From Amycolatopsis sp. QT-25 (lineage in GTDB: Bacteria; Actinomycetota; Actinomycetes; Mycobacteriales; Pseudonocardiaceae): a stretch of DNA of 64,000 nt. A program made the translations under genes and the position numbers. Below, one piece after another: positions 25,123 through 33,068 of this stretch (position 1 is the first letter of the stretch; each line of letters begins with the position of its first letter). Where the stretch lies: the NCBI RefSeq assembly GCF_029369745.1, contig NZ_CP120210.1:6448001-6512000 (forward strand), in the 5' to 3' direction. Below the pieces are notes generated by a model. The model was not told the DNA's origin and did not search any database. It saw nothing but the letters and a program-made list of their open reading frames with translations.

Positions 25123-25751
25123 GCCGCACGCTCCTCTCGCACCGTGGGCCGCCACACCCCGAGGAATCCGTCCAGCCGGTCGAATCCCCAGAAGCGGTGC
25201 CGGCCCCATTTGAAGTAGGGGATGCCGAAGATGTCGTCGAGATAGGCCTGGTAGAGGCACTCGACGCCCTCGGCACGGATCTCCGGGTCGTCGACGGCGC
25301 CGACGGCCAGCTCCGGGTCGAGCCCGGCCCGCTCGGCCGCGGCGCGCACGACGTCGGGCTCGCAGATGTTCTCGCCGCGGCCCCAGCGGGCGTCGTTCAG
25401 CGCGTCGTAGAACGGCCACTCGGCACCCTCGCGGCGTGCGCGCAGCCAGGCCAGATGCGGCAACTCCCACCACGGTTCGATGTCGATCGGCCAGGCCATC
25501 TTGCGGCCCTGCTGCTCGGCGATCCGCTTGGTGTCCATCAGCATGTACAGATGCTTCGCGCGGCTCATCTGCACGTAGTGGAACTCGCCACCGCGTTCGT
25601 CGAGGCCCGCGCCGGTCACCGTGTCCGGATCCCAGTACGGGAAACATCGCAGCTGTTCGAGTGCGCCGGGCACCTCGGCGCGCAGCTTGTTGATCGCGAG
25701 CCAGCTGTACGGGCTGCGCAGCGAGAAGTACAGCTTGGCGGGACGGCTCAT
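25119..25751 (-). CDS. DsbA-fold 2-hydroxychromene-2-carboxylate isomerase-like protein
   Basis: The 210-residue protein belongs to the DsbA/GST-kappa superfamily that includes 2-hydroxychromene-2-carboxylate isomerase, a glutathione-dependent cis-trans isomerase of naphthalene catabolism. The N-terminal strand ends in FSLRSPYSWLA, where Ser takes the place of the redox Cys as in the isomerases. The C-terminal part has GIPYFKWGRHRFWGFDRLDGF, the usual thioredoxin-fold cis-Pro and helix. Actinomycetes lack glutathione, so mycothiol or no thiol may be used. ATG at 25751, overlapping the double-hotdog gene stop. In this setting it could isomerise a double bond of a polyene or an aromatic ring-cleavage-like intermediate. 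Confidence 0.85.
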   Translation of the reverse strand: MSRPAKLYFSLRSPYSWLAINKLRAEVPGALEQLRCFPYWDPDTVTGAGLDERGGEFHYVQMSRAKHLYMLMDTKRIAEQQGRKMAWPIDIEPWWELPHLAWLRARREGAEWPFYDALNDARWGRGENICEPDVVRAAAERAGLDPELAVGAVDDPEIRAEGVECLYQAYLDDIFGIPYFKWGRHRFWGFDRLDGFLGVWRPTVREERAA

Positions 25752-26668
25752 GCCCGGTCCCCGATCAGCGCGTGCACGACACCCTCGTCGAGCTGGGCCA
25801 TCCCGCCCGCGCCGGGGCCTGCCGCGATGGCGTAGCCGTGCAGGATCTGGGCGGTGGCCACCGGGACCAGCTCCTGGCCGCGCTGGACGTAGCAGTCCAT
25901 CCGGCCGTCGAACATGACCCCGCGCAGGATGTCGGTGACGGTGAACACGGTGTGCACCGTCTCCTCCATGCGCGCGTCCTCCAGCAGCCGGACGCGGGCG
26001 CGGGAGACGACCGGGATCCACGCGCGTTCGGACAGCATGCGGCCGACGGAGATGCCGCGGTCGGCGAGGTACCGGTCGACGACCTCCTCCAGCGTCCGGA
26101 CGAAACCCGAGTGCTGGACGCGGTCGGAGTAGTGGCAGTAGAAGTACGGCGCCCGCCAGGACCACAGGAACGCGCCCGGCGCCTCGGTCAGCACCGACTC
26201 GGCGGTCTCGCCCGCCGGGATCGCGATCCGCTCCACCGTGGACGTCAGCGCCGGGACCTCCAGCCGCGCCAACGCCTCGGGCGCGGCCGCCGTGCTGTCG
26301 GCCGCCCGCTCGCGGACCAGCGCGACGGTGACCTTGCCGCGCAGCACGGTGACCTTCTCGCCGTCGCGGACCACCGAAAGCTGGACGTTCAGCTTGTCGC
26401 CGCGGCCGGGGGCGACCTCGACCTCGACCTCGTCGTCGAGTTCCAGCACGGCGGGCAGCTGCACCGAGCAGTCCACGATCTCCGCGCCGAGGCCGTGCTC
26501 GAGGAACAGGTCGCGCGCACTCGTGCCCTGGTCGCGCAGCCACTGCAGGACACCTTGCTCGACCAGGTACATGAAGTGCTTGAACCCGATCCAGGTGCGG
26601 ATGTTGGCGCCCTCGAACGCGGGGCGGCCGTGCGTGACGGTCCGGCCTGGCCGCAGGACTGCGGTCAT
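25748..26668 (-). CDS. Double-hotdog (4HBT-like) thioesterase/dehydratase-fold protein
   Basis: The 306-residue protein contains two hotdog domains (about 15-125 and 145-295). Each shows a 4-hydroxybenzoyl-CoA-thioesterase-like helix: FKHFMYLVEQGVLQWLRDQG in the first and QHSGFVRTLEEVVDRYLADRG in the second. Such proteins hydrolyse or dehydrate acyl-CoA or acyl-ACP. Acidic residues usually serving as nucleophile/base are present in both halves (E37-like and the EE pair), but I cannot assign the active one. The ATG at 26668 overlaps the hydrolase stop. It is a candidate for release of the PKS chain. Confidence 0.75.
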   Translation of the reverse strand: MTAVLRPGRTVTHGRPAFEGANIRTWIGFKHFMYLVEQGVLQWLRDQGTSARDLFLEHGLGAEIVDCSVQLPAVLELDDEVEVEVAPGRGDKLNVQLSVVRDGEKVTVLRGKVTVALVRERAADSTAAAPEALARLEVPALTSTVERIAIPAGETAESVLTEAPGAFLWSWRAPYFYCHYSDRVQHSGFVRTLEEVVDRYLADRGISVGRMLSERAWIPVVSRARVRLLEDARMEETVHTVFTVTDILRGVMFDGRMDCYVQRGQELVPVATAQILHGYAIAAGPGAGGMAQLDEGVVHALIGDRA

Positions 26669-27462
26669 CGGAGCTCACCTACCTTCGGAAGGGCCCGGAC
26701 GTCTTCGACGAGGCCGGTCACCTCGGCCGCGGCGTACCGGGCGTAGCGAACGTGGAAGAAGTGGTCACCGCGGTCGAGCGTGCGCAGCGTCGCCCCCGGC
26801 ATGCCGTCGGCGAGCGCGACGGCGGATTCGGCGGGCAACGTCGGATCCATCCCGCCGACCAGCACCTTCGTCGGGATCTCGACGTTGCCGAGCTGGAGAT
26901 CGGCGCTGGCGGCGTAGCGGTCGAACACCGCCGCGAAGCCGAGCGGCCCGGCGCGGTTCAACGCGATCTTGACCATGCCGTCGACGACCTCGGGGTCCAA
27001 GGTGGCCGCTCGTTTGCCGAGCCGGGCGCGGACCCCCTCGCCGACGTGCGCGGTGAACGTCTCGCGCGAGCGCTCGAACATCCGCCAGGTCACCTCGTAC
27101 CGGGGCAGCCGGTAGAACGGGCAGAACAACGCCACCGACGCACCGACACGCGGGTCGAGCCCGCACATCAGTTCCAGCGCGGCGTTGGCGCCGAAGGAAT
27201 GCGCGACCAGGACGTCCGGGACGGCACCGACCATGTCCAGGCCGTCGCCGAGCCAGGTGCCGAAGGAGCGGTTGCGCCAGCGGAAATCGTTGCCCGCCTT
27301 CCACGGCAGCTCGAGCGAAACCACCCGGTAGCCCTGATCGAGATGCGTGGCCAGCGGCGTCCAGCTCTTCCAGTGGCCCTCCATCCCGTGCGCGAACAGC
27401 ACCAGCGGCGCACCGGGCCTGCCGGGCGCGATCGTGTGCGCCTTCACCGCCGAACCGTTCAC
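26665..27462 (-). CDS. Alpha/beta hydrolase
   Basis: The 265-residue enzyme has the oxyanion segment FAHGMEGHWKSW (~23-34) and the nucleophile elbow VAHSFGAN (Ser near residue 90) in place of GxSxG's first Gly. A C-terminal DRGDHFFHVRYARYAA supplies the catalytic His. It is a probable thioesterase, esterase or C-C hydrolase acting in the cytoplasm. The GTG at 27462 is used with GATGGGG upstream; a structured repeat element ends 36 bases before it. It starts the coupled run hydrolase, hotdog, isomerase, small protein, aldolase, all with 4-nt overlaps. Confidence 0.82.
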   Translation of the reverse strand: MNGSAVKAHTIAPGRPGAPLVLFAHGMEGHWKSWTPLATHLDQGYRVVSLELPWKAGNDFRWRNRSFGTWLGDGLDMVGAVPDVLVAHSFGANAALELMCGLDPRVGASVALFCPFYRLPRYEVTWRMFERSRETFTAHVGEGVRARLGKRAATLDPEVVDGMVKIALNRAGPLGFAAVFDRYAASADLQLGNVEIPTKVLVGGMDPTLPAESAVALADGMPGATLRTLDRGDHFFHVRYARYAAAEVTGLVEDVRALPKVGELR

Positions 27463-27498
27463 CGGTACCCCATCTCATCGCTGTGGTCTGTGTCTGTT

Positions 27499-27662
27499 GG
27501 TGAACCCGCGTCCGCGATCGACGTCGGCAAGACGCTGCCTGGCCATCCACGTCACGACGGCGGACAAGGCGTCCTGCCACCGCGATAGCGGGGCCTTCGG
27601 CCGTGGCGGGTTCACGCGTTCGGTCCTGTTCGCGGGTTCGTCTCAGCTCCGCCGACAGGCTC
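27499..27662 (-). repeat. Structured repeat element, copy 2 (before the alpha/beta hydrolase gene)
   Basis: Minus-strand reading: GGCGGAGCTGA lies inside the last codons of the upstream KS-like gene, and GCGGGTTCACC ends 36 bases before the GTG at 27462. P1 is extended to GTGAACCCGC/GCGGGTTCAC. P4 is GGCAGGACGC with GCGTCTTGCC: relative to copy 1 one G-C pair has become A-T and another a G-T wobble, so pairing is kept. P2 GGCCGAAGGCC and P3 CCGCTATCGCGG are unchanged. Confidence 0.8.
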
Positions 27663-28481
27663 TGTGACGGCGACCGAGACCGCCGGCCTGCCGTCCGGCC
27701 GGTGCGGGCCGATGCCCACGCGGCCTTCGCCTTCCGCCACGGCGAGGTGGGCGGCGAGCGCGAGCTCCACGACCCCGTGCGCGCCGGAGAAGTCGCCCCA
27801 CCGTTCCTTGACGTCGAAGCCGCCGGATCCGACCGTGCGCCGGGGCGGCGCCTCAGCCTCCCCCGGGTCGACGTCGACCACGACGGACCCGGTTTTCTCG
27901 CGCCACGGCTCGAGGAGCACGCAGGCGCTCCCGGAGCGCAGCGGTCCGTCGTGCAGGATCGAGGCGATCTCGTCCTCCGGTTCGGCACCGACGAGCACCA
28001 CCCGCGTGGCCCGGCCGGAACGCAGCAGCAGACTCGCCATCCGCAGGCCGGCCTGCCCGGCCGTACTGCCGGAACACAGCATCAGGTTGGGGCCGCCGAA
28101 ACCGAACCACAACGCGACCGTGCTGGCCACGACGTTCGGTGACACGTTGGGCGCGTCGAGCACGCTCACCCCGCGGCCGCCTTCGGCCTCGACCGCGCGC
28201 GTGACCTTCGCGACCGTCTCGACGTTGCCGAGGTTGCTGCACGCGACCACGGCGGTGCCGGTTTCGATCGGCCCGGAAACCCGGTGCCCTGGTTCGAAGC
28301 CGAGGGCGCGATGCACCGCGCACAACGCCAAGCGGGTCGCGGGTTCCTTGTACAGCAAGCCTTTCCGGCCGAGTACGGTGGCGGCCTTCTCCGGCGGCGC
28401 GCCGTCGAACTCCTCGATCCCCGGCAGGTGCAGGCTCCAGCCGGTGAGCAGCGACCGGGTCTCCCTGCCGCGGCCGGTCAT
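27612..28481 (-). CDS. Short ketosynthase-like / chain-length-factor-like protein
   Basis: This 289-residue protein covers only the N-terminal half of the thiolase fold of ketosynthases. It has a Cys at 136 in PNLMLCSGSTAG, where the KS active-site Cys would be, but no downstream His motifs, so it is unlikely to condense alone. Short KS-like 'chain length factor' proteins (Ketoacyl-synt_2 type) accompany KSs in aryl polyene clusters, the closest precedent. ATG at 28481 overlaps the stop of the KS upstream. Its final ~14 codons, reading into the repeat element, are shared with the intergenic repeat, so the C-terminus was probably altered by it. Confidence 0.75.
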   Translation of the reverse strand: MTGRGRETRSLLTGWSLHLPGIEEFDGAPPEKAATVLGRKGLLYKEPATRLALCAVHRALGFEPGHRVSGPIETGTAVVACSNLGNVETVAKVTRAVEAEGGRGVSVLDAPNVSPNVVASTVALWFGFGGPNLMLCSGSTAGQAGLRMASLLLRSGRATRVVLVGAEPEDEIASILHDGPLRSGSACVLLEPWREKTGSVVVDVDPGEAEAPPRRTVGSGGFDVKERWGDFSGAHGVVELALAAHLAVAEGEGRVGIGPHRPDGRPAVSVAVTEPVGGAETNPRTGPNA

Positions 28482-29638
28482 ACCCGCTCCAGCAGGGTGA
28501 CGGCGTTGACGCCGCCGAAGCCGAACGAGTCGACCTGCACCAGCTCCGGCCGCGCGGCGACCGTGTCGCCGATGACCAGCCGTAAGCCGATGCCCTCGTC
28601 GAGTGGGTCGGTCAGGCCGGCGACCGCGGGAACCTCGCCGGAGGCGAAGATCCGCAGCGCGACGTCCACGTTGACCAGTGCGGCGCTGCCCGAGGTGTGC
28701 CCCGTCGACCCCTTGACCGCGGTGACGAGCGGATTCCCGCCGCCACCGAGCACGACCTTCCGCAGCGCTTCGCATTCGACCGGGTCGTTGAGCGCGGTGC
28801 CGGTCGCGTGTGCCACCACCACGTCCACATCGGACGGTGCGCGGTCCGCACGCGTGTAGGCGTCGGACATCGCACGGGCGATGCCCTCGATGTCCGGCGC
28901 CGTGGCGTGGTGGGCGTCGCACGAAAGACCGGTCGCGGCGACCCGGCCGAGCACCGGGCCGTCCCAGCTCTCGGGCACGACCACGAGCGCCGCCGCACCC
29001 TCGCCGAGGAGTACGCCGGTGCGCTCGCGGTCGAACGGGCGCACCCGCTCGGTCGGCGTCTCGGCGACGCGGCCGACCATGGCGAGCATCGACCGCGTCA
29101 TCGCGTCGGCGGCGGCGACCACGACGGCGTCGCATTCGCCCAGCTCCAGCATGTCCTGGGCGAGCGCGAGGACATGACCGCCGGCGCTGCACGCGTTGAC
29201 GATCGTGGTCACGTACGTGGCATCGGGCAGCGTCTCCGCCACGACGTCGGCGAAGTCCAGCCGTCCGGCGGACACCGGCTCGCCGGTGAGTGCCAGCCGT
29301 TCCACCGCGGACAACTCGCGCAATCCCGTGCCGACGAGGACGGCGACCCGCCGCGCAGCGGTGTCCACAGTGTCCACAGTGTCCGCGGTGTCCACAGTGT
29401 CCGCAGTGTCCAATCCGGACTGAGCGACCGCTTCCTTCAGGCATTCGGCCAGGAGCCGCCCCGCGCGGAACGGCTCACCGGCCAGCTCTGCGTGATAGCC
29501 GTAAGCCACGTTCAGCCGCCCGGAATCGCCGTACCGCAGCGGTGAGACGCCGCAAACGCCGCGGAGCAGGCCGTCGAACGTCTCCGCTCCCGCACCGAGG
29601 CAGGTGCGCACCGCGCTACCCGCGATCAAGACCGCCAT
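28478..29638 (-). CDS. Beta-ketoacyl synthase (second KS), complete triad
   Basis: A 386-residue KS with the full Cys-His-His triad: C150 in VNACSAGGH, H277 in VAHATGTALND and H314 in KGSTGHTSGSA. It should catalyse decarboxylative condensation or priming. Residues ~77-93 are a TAD/TVD repeat encoded by a 9-nt minisatellite (about 29362-29412), placed in a surface loop where KS lengths vary. It overlaps the CLF gene by 23 bases and the short KS-like gene by four. By analogy with aryl polyene systems, where two KS types occur, it may start chain growth or act with its short partner. Confidence 0.9.
   Translation of the reverse strand: MAVLIAGSAVRTCLGAGAETFDGLLRGVCGVSPLRYGDSGRLNVAYGYHAELAGEPFRAGRLLAECLKEAVAQSGLDTADTVDTADTVDTVDTAARRVAVLVGTGLRELSAVERLALTGEPVSAGRLDFADVVAETLPDATYVTTIVNACSAGGHVLALAQDMLELGECDAVVVAAADAMTRSMLAMVGRVAETPTERVRPFDRERTGVLLGEGAAALVVVPESWDGPVLGRVAATGLSCDAHHATAPDIEGIARAMSDAYTRADRAPSDVDVVVAHATGTALNDPVECEALRKVVLGGGGNPLVTAVKGSTGHTSGSAALVNVDVALRIFASGEVPAVAGLTDPLDEGIGLRLVIGDTVAARPELVQVDSFGFGGVNAVTLLERV
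29362..29412. repeat. Minisatellite inside the second KS gene
   Basis: About five to six 9-nt units of the form GTGTCCACA or GTGTCCGCG in tandem, in frame, coding for Asp-Thr-Ala/Val repeats. The copy number can change by slippage without a frameshift. Confidence 0.85.
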
Positions 29639-30728
29639 CGGCGTACCTCCTCACGATGGCGGCGCCCACGGCACCGTCCGCGCCCCGCGCGGTGAGCAGG
29701 CTCAGCCCACCGGGGCGGGCATCGCGGTCTTCGGCCAGCAGTACACCCAGTGCCACCGCGCCGGAGGCCGCGTCGCATTCGCCGAACAGCCGCTTGACCA
29801 TGACCCGGTCCGGGCGGTGGCCCAGTGCCCGGGCGATCGGGCCGAACTCGCGCTCGTCTCCGTCTTCGACCTCACCCGTGTACACAGTGGACACTTCGAA
29901 GGCGTCGATGCCGGCCTTCGCCAGCACGCGGTGCACACAGCCGGCGAGCGCGGTCTCGGCCGCCTCACCGCCACCCGGCCCGTAGGCCGTCGCGACCGCG
30001 AGGACACCGGCGCGCTGCCGCGTGCCCGCCCACTCGGGGGTGTTCTCCTTGGCCAGCACGAACATCCCGGCGGCCTCCCCGGCGGCGACGACGTCGGCCA
30101 CCCCGGTCAGCCGGGTCGCCCACGCGCGGTGCGGGGTGAACTCCTCCACGGCGCCCGCGACGACGACGTCGACGTGCCCGCGCTCGATGGCGTTGCCGGC
30201 GTACCGAAGCACGTTGAGGAAACCGAGGGTGCCGCCCGCGATGGTGGTGTTCGCCCCCCGGAGACCGAACCGGATGGCGACCTGCCCGGCGGCGCAGTTC
30301 ATCACCGTGTTCGGGAACAGCATCGGGTTGACCAGGTAAGGCTTGTCCTGCACCAAGGTCTCGCGGGTGTAGTCGCTGGTGGACTTGAAGCTGCCCAGCG
30401 AGGTCCCCAGCACCACGCCGATCCGCGGCCGGACTTCGTCGTCGAGGGACACCCCGGCTTCGCGCAACGCCTCCTGGCAGCACACCACGGCCAGCCCGGT
30501 GGCCCGGTCGAAGGTACTGGTCCCCTTGCGCCCCAGATGTTCCCGCGGGCTGAAGCTGGGGAGGAAGTGCCCGTTCGCCGCGGGCATCGGCTCTTCGTAG
30601 AGGTCGCCGATCTCATGGCCTTTTTCGACTTGGCCTGCCTCGGCCAGAGCGAGCCGCTTCGCCAGCGCGTCCACACCGACGCCCGCGGAGGTCAGCGCGC
30701 TCCAGCCGGTCACCACCACACCGCTCAT
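29616..30728 (-). CDS. Chain length factor (KS-beta), catalytically degenerate
   Basis: This 370-residue protein has the KS fold but no active-site Cys: the segment reads GANTTIAGGTLGFLN near 158-172. The second His motif is also changed (VKRLFGECDAASG instead of KxxxGH). Such KS-beta subunits pair with a KS to set chain length in type II PKSs. The ATG at 30728 overlaps the stop of the complete KS upstream (30725) by four bases, the normal KS-alpha/KS-beta arrangement. An unusual C-terminal sequence (ADGGLDRG) runs 23 bases into the next KS gene. Confidence 0.88.
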   Translation of the reverse strand: MSGVVVTGWSALTSAGVGVDALAKRLALAEAGQVEKGHEIGDLYEEPMPAANGHFLPSFSPREHLGRKGTSTFDRATGLAVVCCQEALREAGVSLDDEVRPRIGVVLGTSLGSFKSTSDYTRETLVQDKPYLVNPMLFPNTVMNCAAGQVAIRFGLRGANTTIAGGTLGFLNVLRYAGNAIERGHVDVVVAGAVEEFTPHRAWATRLTGVADVVAAGEAAGMFVLAKENTPEWAGTRQRAGVLAVATAYGPGGGEAAETALAGCVHRVLAKAGIDAFEVSTVYTGEVEDGDEREFGPIARALGHRPDRVMVKRLFGECDAASGAVALGVLLAEDRDARPGGLSLLTARGADGAVGAAIVRRYADGGLDRG

Positions 30729-31927
30729 TCTGGCGCTCCCAACATCACGATGGCGTTGTTGCCACCGAAGGCGAAACCGTCGTTCTGGACCACCCGCACG
30801 GTCGCCGGACGGGCCGCGTTCGGCACCGGGTCGACGCCCAGTTCCGGATCCGCGGTGGTCCAGTTGACCGTGGGCGGCAGGAAACCGCGGTCGATCGCGA
30901 TGGTCGAGGCGATGGCCCCGAACCCGCAGGCCGCGCCCATGGTGTGGCCGAGCATCGACTTGATCGAGCTGATCGGCGGCGGGCGCTCACCGAAGACCTC
31001 GATCACCGCCTTGCTCTCGACCAGGTCGTTCACCTGCGTGCCGGTGCCGTGCGCGCAGATGTAGTCCACATCGGACGGGGAGACACCGGAGTTGCGGTGT
31101 GCGATGCGCATGCACTCCGCGACCGTCGGCGCGTCCGGCGTGACCGGGTGGATGGCGTCGCAGTTGACGCCGTACCCGAGCAGTTCCGCGTAGACCGTGG
31201 CGCCCCTTTTCCGGGCGTGGTCGTAGGTTTCCAGGGTGAGCACGGCGCCACCCTCGCCGGTGAGGATGCCCGCGCGGTCCTTGTCGAACGGGGTGCAGGC
31301 GTCCTTCGCCAGCGCGCCGAGCCGGAAGAACCCGGCGTGTGCCCAGCGGCACACCGAATCGGCGCCGCCGGCGAAGACGACGTCGGCCTCGCCGCCGGCC
31401 AGCAGGTCGTAGGCGTAGCCGATCGCGTAGTTGCTCGCCGAGCAGGCGGTCGCGATGGTCAGCGACTCGCCGGACAAGCCCAGCTCCTCGCTGACCGCGT
31501 TCGCCAGCCGGTTGGCGGGCAACTGGGTCAGCAGGGCCGGGTCCTGCGCGGCGAACCCGCCTTCGATGATCTGCGCGGTGAGCGCCTCCGCGACCGCGGA
31601 CTCACCACTGGTGGTGCCCATGATCGCGTGGGCACGCCCCGGCGCCACCGACGTCAGGTCGAGCCGGGCGTCGGCCAGCGCCAGCCGAGCGGCGCCGGCC
31701 GCGAACTGGCTGGACCGGCCCCACTCCGCCGGGTCGACCCGGCGAAGATGGGCCGCCGGATCGAAGGTGTGGACCTCGCCCGCGTTCCGGTGCGGGAACC
31801 CGGCCGGGTCGAAGCTGGTGATGGGCGAGATCCCGGATCGGCCGGTGCGCAGCGCCTCGGCGAACGCGGCTATCCCGATCCCGATGCTCGACACCGGGCC
31901 GACCCCGGTCACGACAACGCGGGCCAC
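30725..31927 (-). CDS. Beta-ketoacyl synthase (KS-alpha) of type II PKS
   Basis: The 400-residue enzyme is a FabF-like KS with all catalytic residues: C162 in TIATACSASNYAIG, H293 in CAHGTGTQVND and H328 in KSMLGHTMGA. It should extend the ACP-bound chain with malonyl units together with the chain length factor encoded next. GTG start at 31927, three bases after the ACP stop. Gene order KR-DH-DH-ACP-KS-CLF-KS is that of highly reducing type II PKSs such as those for aryl polyenes and the polyene parts of some actinomycete products, where each cycle gives a trans double bond. Confidence 0.93.
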   Translation of the reverse strand: MARVVVTGVGPVSSIGIGIAAFAEALRTGRSGISPITSFDPAGFPHRNAGEVHTFDPAAHLRRVDPAEWGRSSQFAAGAARLALADARLDLTSVAPGRAHAIMGTTSGESAVAEALTAQIIEGGFAAQDPALLTQLPANRLANAVSEELGLSGESLTIATACSASNYAIGYAYDLLAGGEADVVFAGGADSVCRWAHAGFFRLGALAKDACTPFDKDRAGILTGEGGAVLTLETYDHARKRGATVYAELLGYGVNCDAIHPVTPDAPTVAECMRIAHRNSGVSPSDVDYICAHGTGTQVNDLVESKAVIEVFGERPPPISSIKSMLGHTMGAACGFGAIASTIAIDRGFLPPTVNWTTADPELGVDPVPNAARPATVRVVQNDGFAFGGNNAIVMLGAPE

Positions 31928-31930
31928 GGT

Positions 31931-32185
31931 TCATCCCTTCTTGACGGAGTGCCGGATCAGGGCGTCGTTGACCGCCTTGAGCGTGCGCAGCTCCGGCAGT
32001 TCGGCCTGCGGGATCTCGATCTTGTACTGCTTGTCGATCCGGGCGAGGATCTCGATGGCACGCAGGGAGTCGGCCTCGTAGTCGTCGATGAAGTCCCCGT
32101 TGTCCTCGAGTTCCTCGGGCTCGAGTTCGAGCACCTCGGCGACCAGCTCGCGGAGCTCCTCGAGCTGGGTGTCGGTCTGCGTCAT
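31931..32185 (-). CDS. Acyl carrier protein
   Basis: An 84-residue acidic ACP with the phosphopantetheine site Ser40 in DDYEADSLRAIEIL and flanking helices typical of fatty-acid and type II PKS carriers (LREL VAEVLELEPEEL, then IDKQYKIEIPQAELPEL). The ATG at 32185 follows a strong GGAGG. It is the only carrier protein seen in the window, so it presumably holds both the starter and the growing chain. It sits between the dehydratase pair and the KS, three bases from the latter. Confidence 0.95.
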   Translation of the reverse strand: MTQTDTQLEELRELVAEVLELEPEELEDNGDFIDDYEADSLRAIEILARIDKQYKIEIPQAELPELRTLKAVNDALIRHSVKKG

Positions 32186-32220
32186 GACGATCCTCCGGTT
32201 TCGTTGTCCGCGTGCGGTTC

Positions 32221-32685
32221 TCACGCCGCGGGCCGCACTGGGCGCCGCGTCGCGGTCAAAGTGGTGACGGTCGCGATCAGGCGATCACCGACCCAGGTCC
32301 GGCCGGTGGCGAAGGCCGTGTCGGCCAGTACCGACTCCAGCCGGACCTCGTGGCGCAGCACGTCACCAGGGCGGGCGGCGGCCGTGAAGTGGTAGTCACG
32401 GGCGCCGATGAACATCAACGTCGAGTCGTCGTCCTCCACCGGCGCGCGGCCGTCGAGCCAGAGGAGCGCCGCGCTCTGCCCGAACGACTCGATCATCAGC
32501 GACTTCGGGTAGTCGTAGCTGCTCGCCGGCGCGCCGTCGGGGATCCCCGCGTAGCACGGCTCGGTGCCGGTGACCGCCTTGATCGTGACGATCGACTCGC
32601 CGGGGACCAGGTCCAGCACCCGGTCCACCAGCAGCAGCGGATACCGCTGCGGCAGCAGGATCCGGATGTCGTGGTGCCCGGTCAT
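32221..32685 (-). CDS. FabZ-like dehydratase subunit lacking the catalytic His
   Basis: A 154-residue hotdog protein of the FabZ type, recognisable by LPQRYPLLLVDRVLDL (10-26) and IESFGQSAALL (65-75). The conserved Glu is present (E66), but the GHFPxxPxxPGV loop with the catalytic His is replaced by AGIPDGAPASSYDYPKS. It is therefore probably not active alone. Its neighbour encodes the complementary subunit with both residues, and the four-base overlap of the genes argues for a heteromer, as known for the ApeI/ApeP dehydratase of aryl polyenes. It could alternatively be a structural or isomerase subunit. Confidence 0.82.
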   Translation of the reverse strand: MTGHHDIRILLPQRYPLLLVDRVLDLVPGESIVTIKAVTGTEPCYAGIPDGAPASSYDYPKSLMIESFGQSAALLWLDGRAPVEDDDSTLMFIGARDYHFTAAARPGDVLRHEVRLESVLADTAFATGRTWVGDRLIATVTTLTATRRPVRPAA

Positions 32686-33068
32686 GCCGCGTCCTCCTCG
32701 AAGGTGGCGCGGACCTTGGCCGTCGTCGTCTCACCGAGTACGGCCTTGCCGATCACTTCCCAGCCGTCCCGGACGCGCTTCGCGGTGGCCGTGAGGACCA
32801 TGAGGTCGCCGTCGAGCAGCGGCGCGAGGAACCGGACCGAGCGGACGGTGCGCAACCGGGCGTTCACGGCCTCCCGCATCGCCTGCTCCAGCGTCTCGAT
32901 GACGAAGACGCCGGGGTACACGGCCTGGCCGGGGAAATGCCCGCGCAGATTGGGTTCCTTGCCGTCCACGGTGATCCGGGCGACGAGTTCGAAATCGTCC
33001 CCCTGCTGCCGGACGTCGAGGGTGTCGACCGCCCGCAACGGTGCGGCGAAGGCGGGAATCCCGATCAC
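32682..33068 (-). CDS. FabZ-like dehydratase subunit with intact His/Glu pair
   Basis: A 128-residue hotdog protein with the FabZ catalytic motif RGHFPGQAVYPGVFVIETL: H44 and E58 are spaced 14 apart as in E. coli FabZ (H54, E68). It should dehydrate beta-hydroxyacyl-ACP to the enoyl form. The GTG at 33068 overlaps the KR stop (GTGA), and its stop overlaps the degenerate subunit. KR then DH then DH then ACP in one coupled run gives a ketoreduction-dehydration module without an enoyl reductase, predicting polyene rather than saturated chains. Confidence 0.88.
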   Translation of the reverse strand: MIGIPAFAAPLRAVDTLDVRQQGDDFELVARITVDGKEPNLRGHFPGQAVYPGVFVIETLEQAMREAVNARLRTVRSVRFLAPLLDGDLMVLTATAKRVRDGWEVIGKAVLGETTTAKVRATFEEDAA

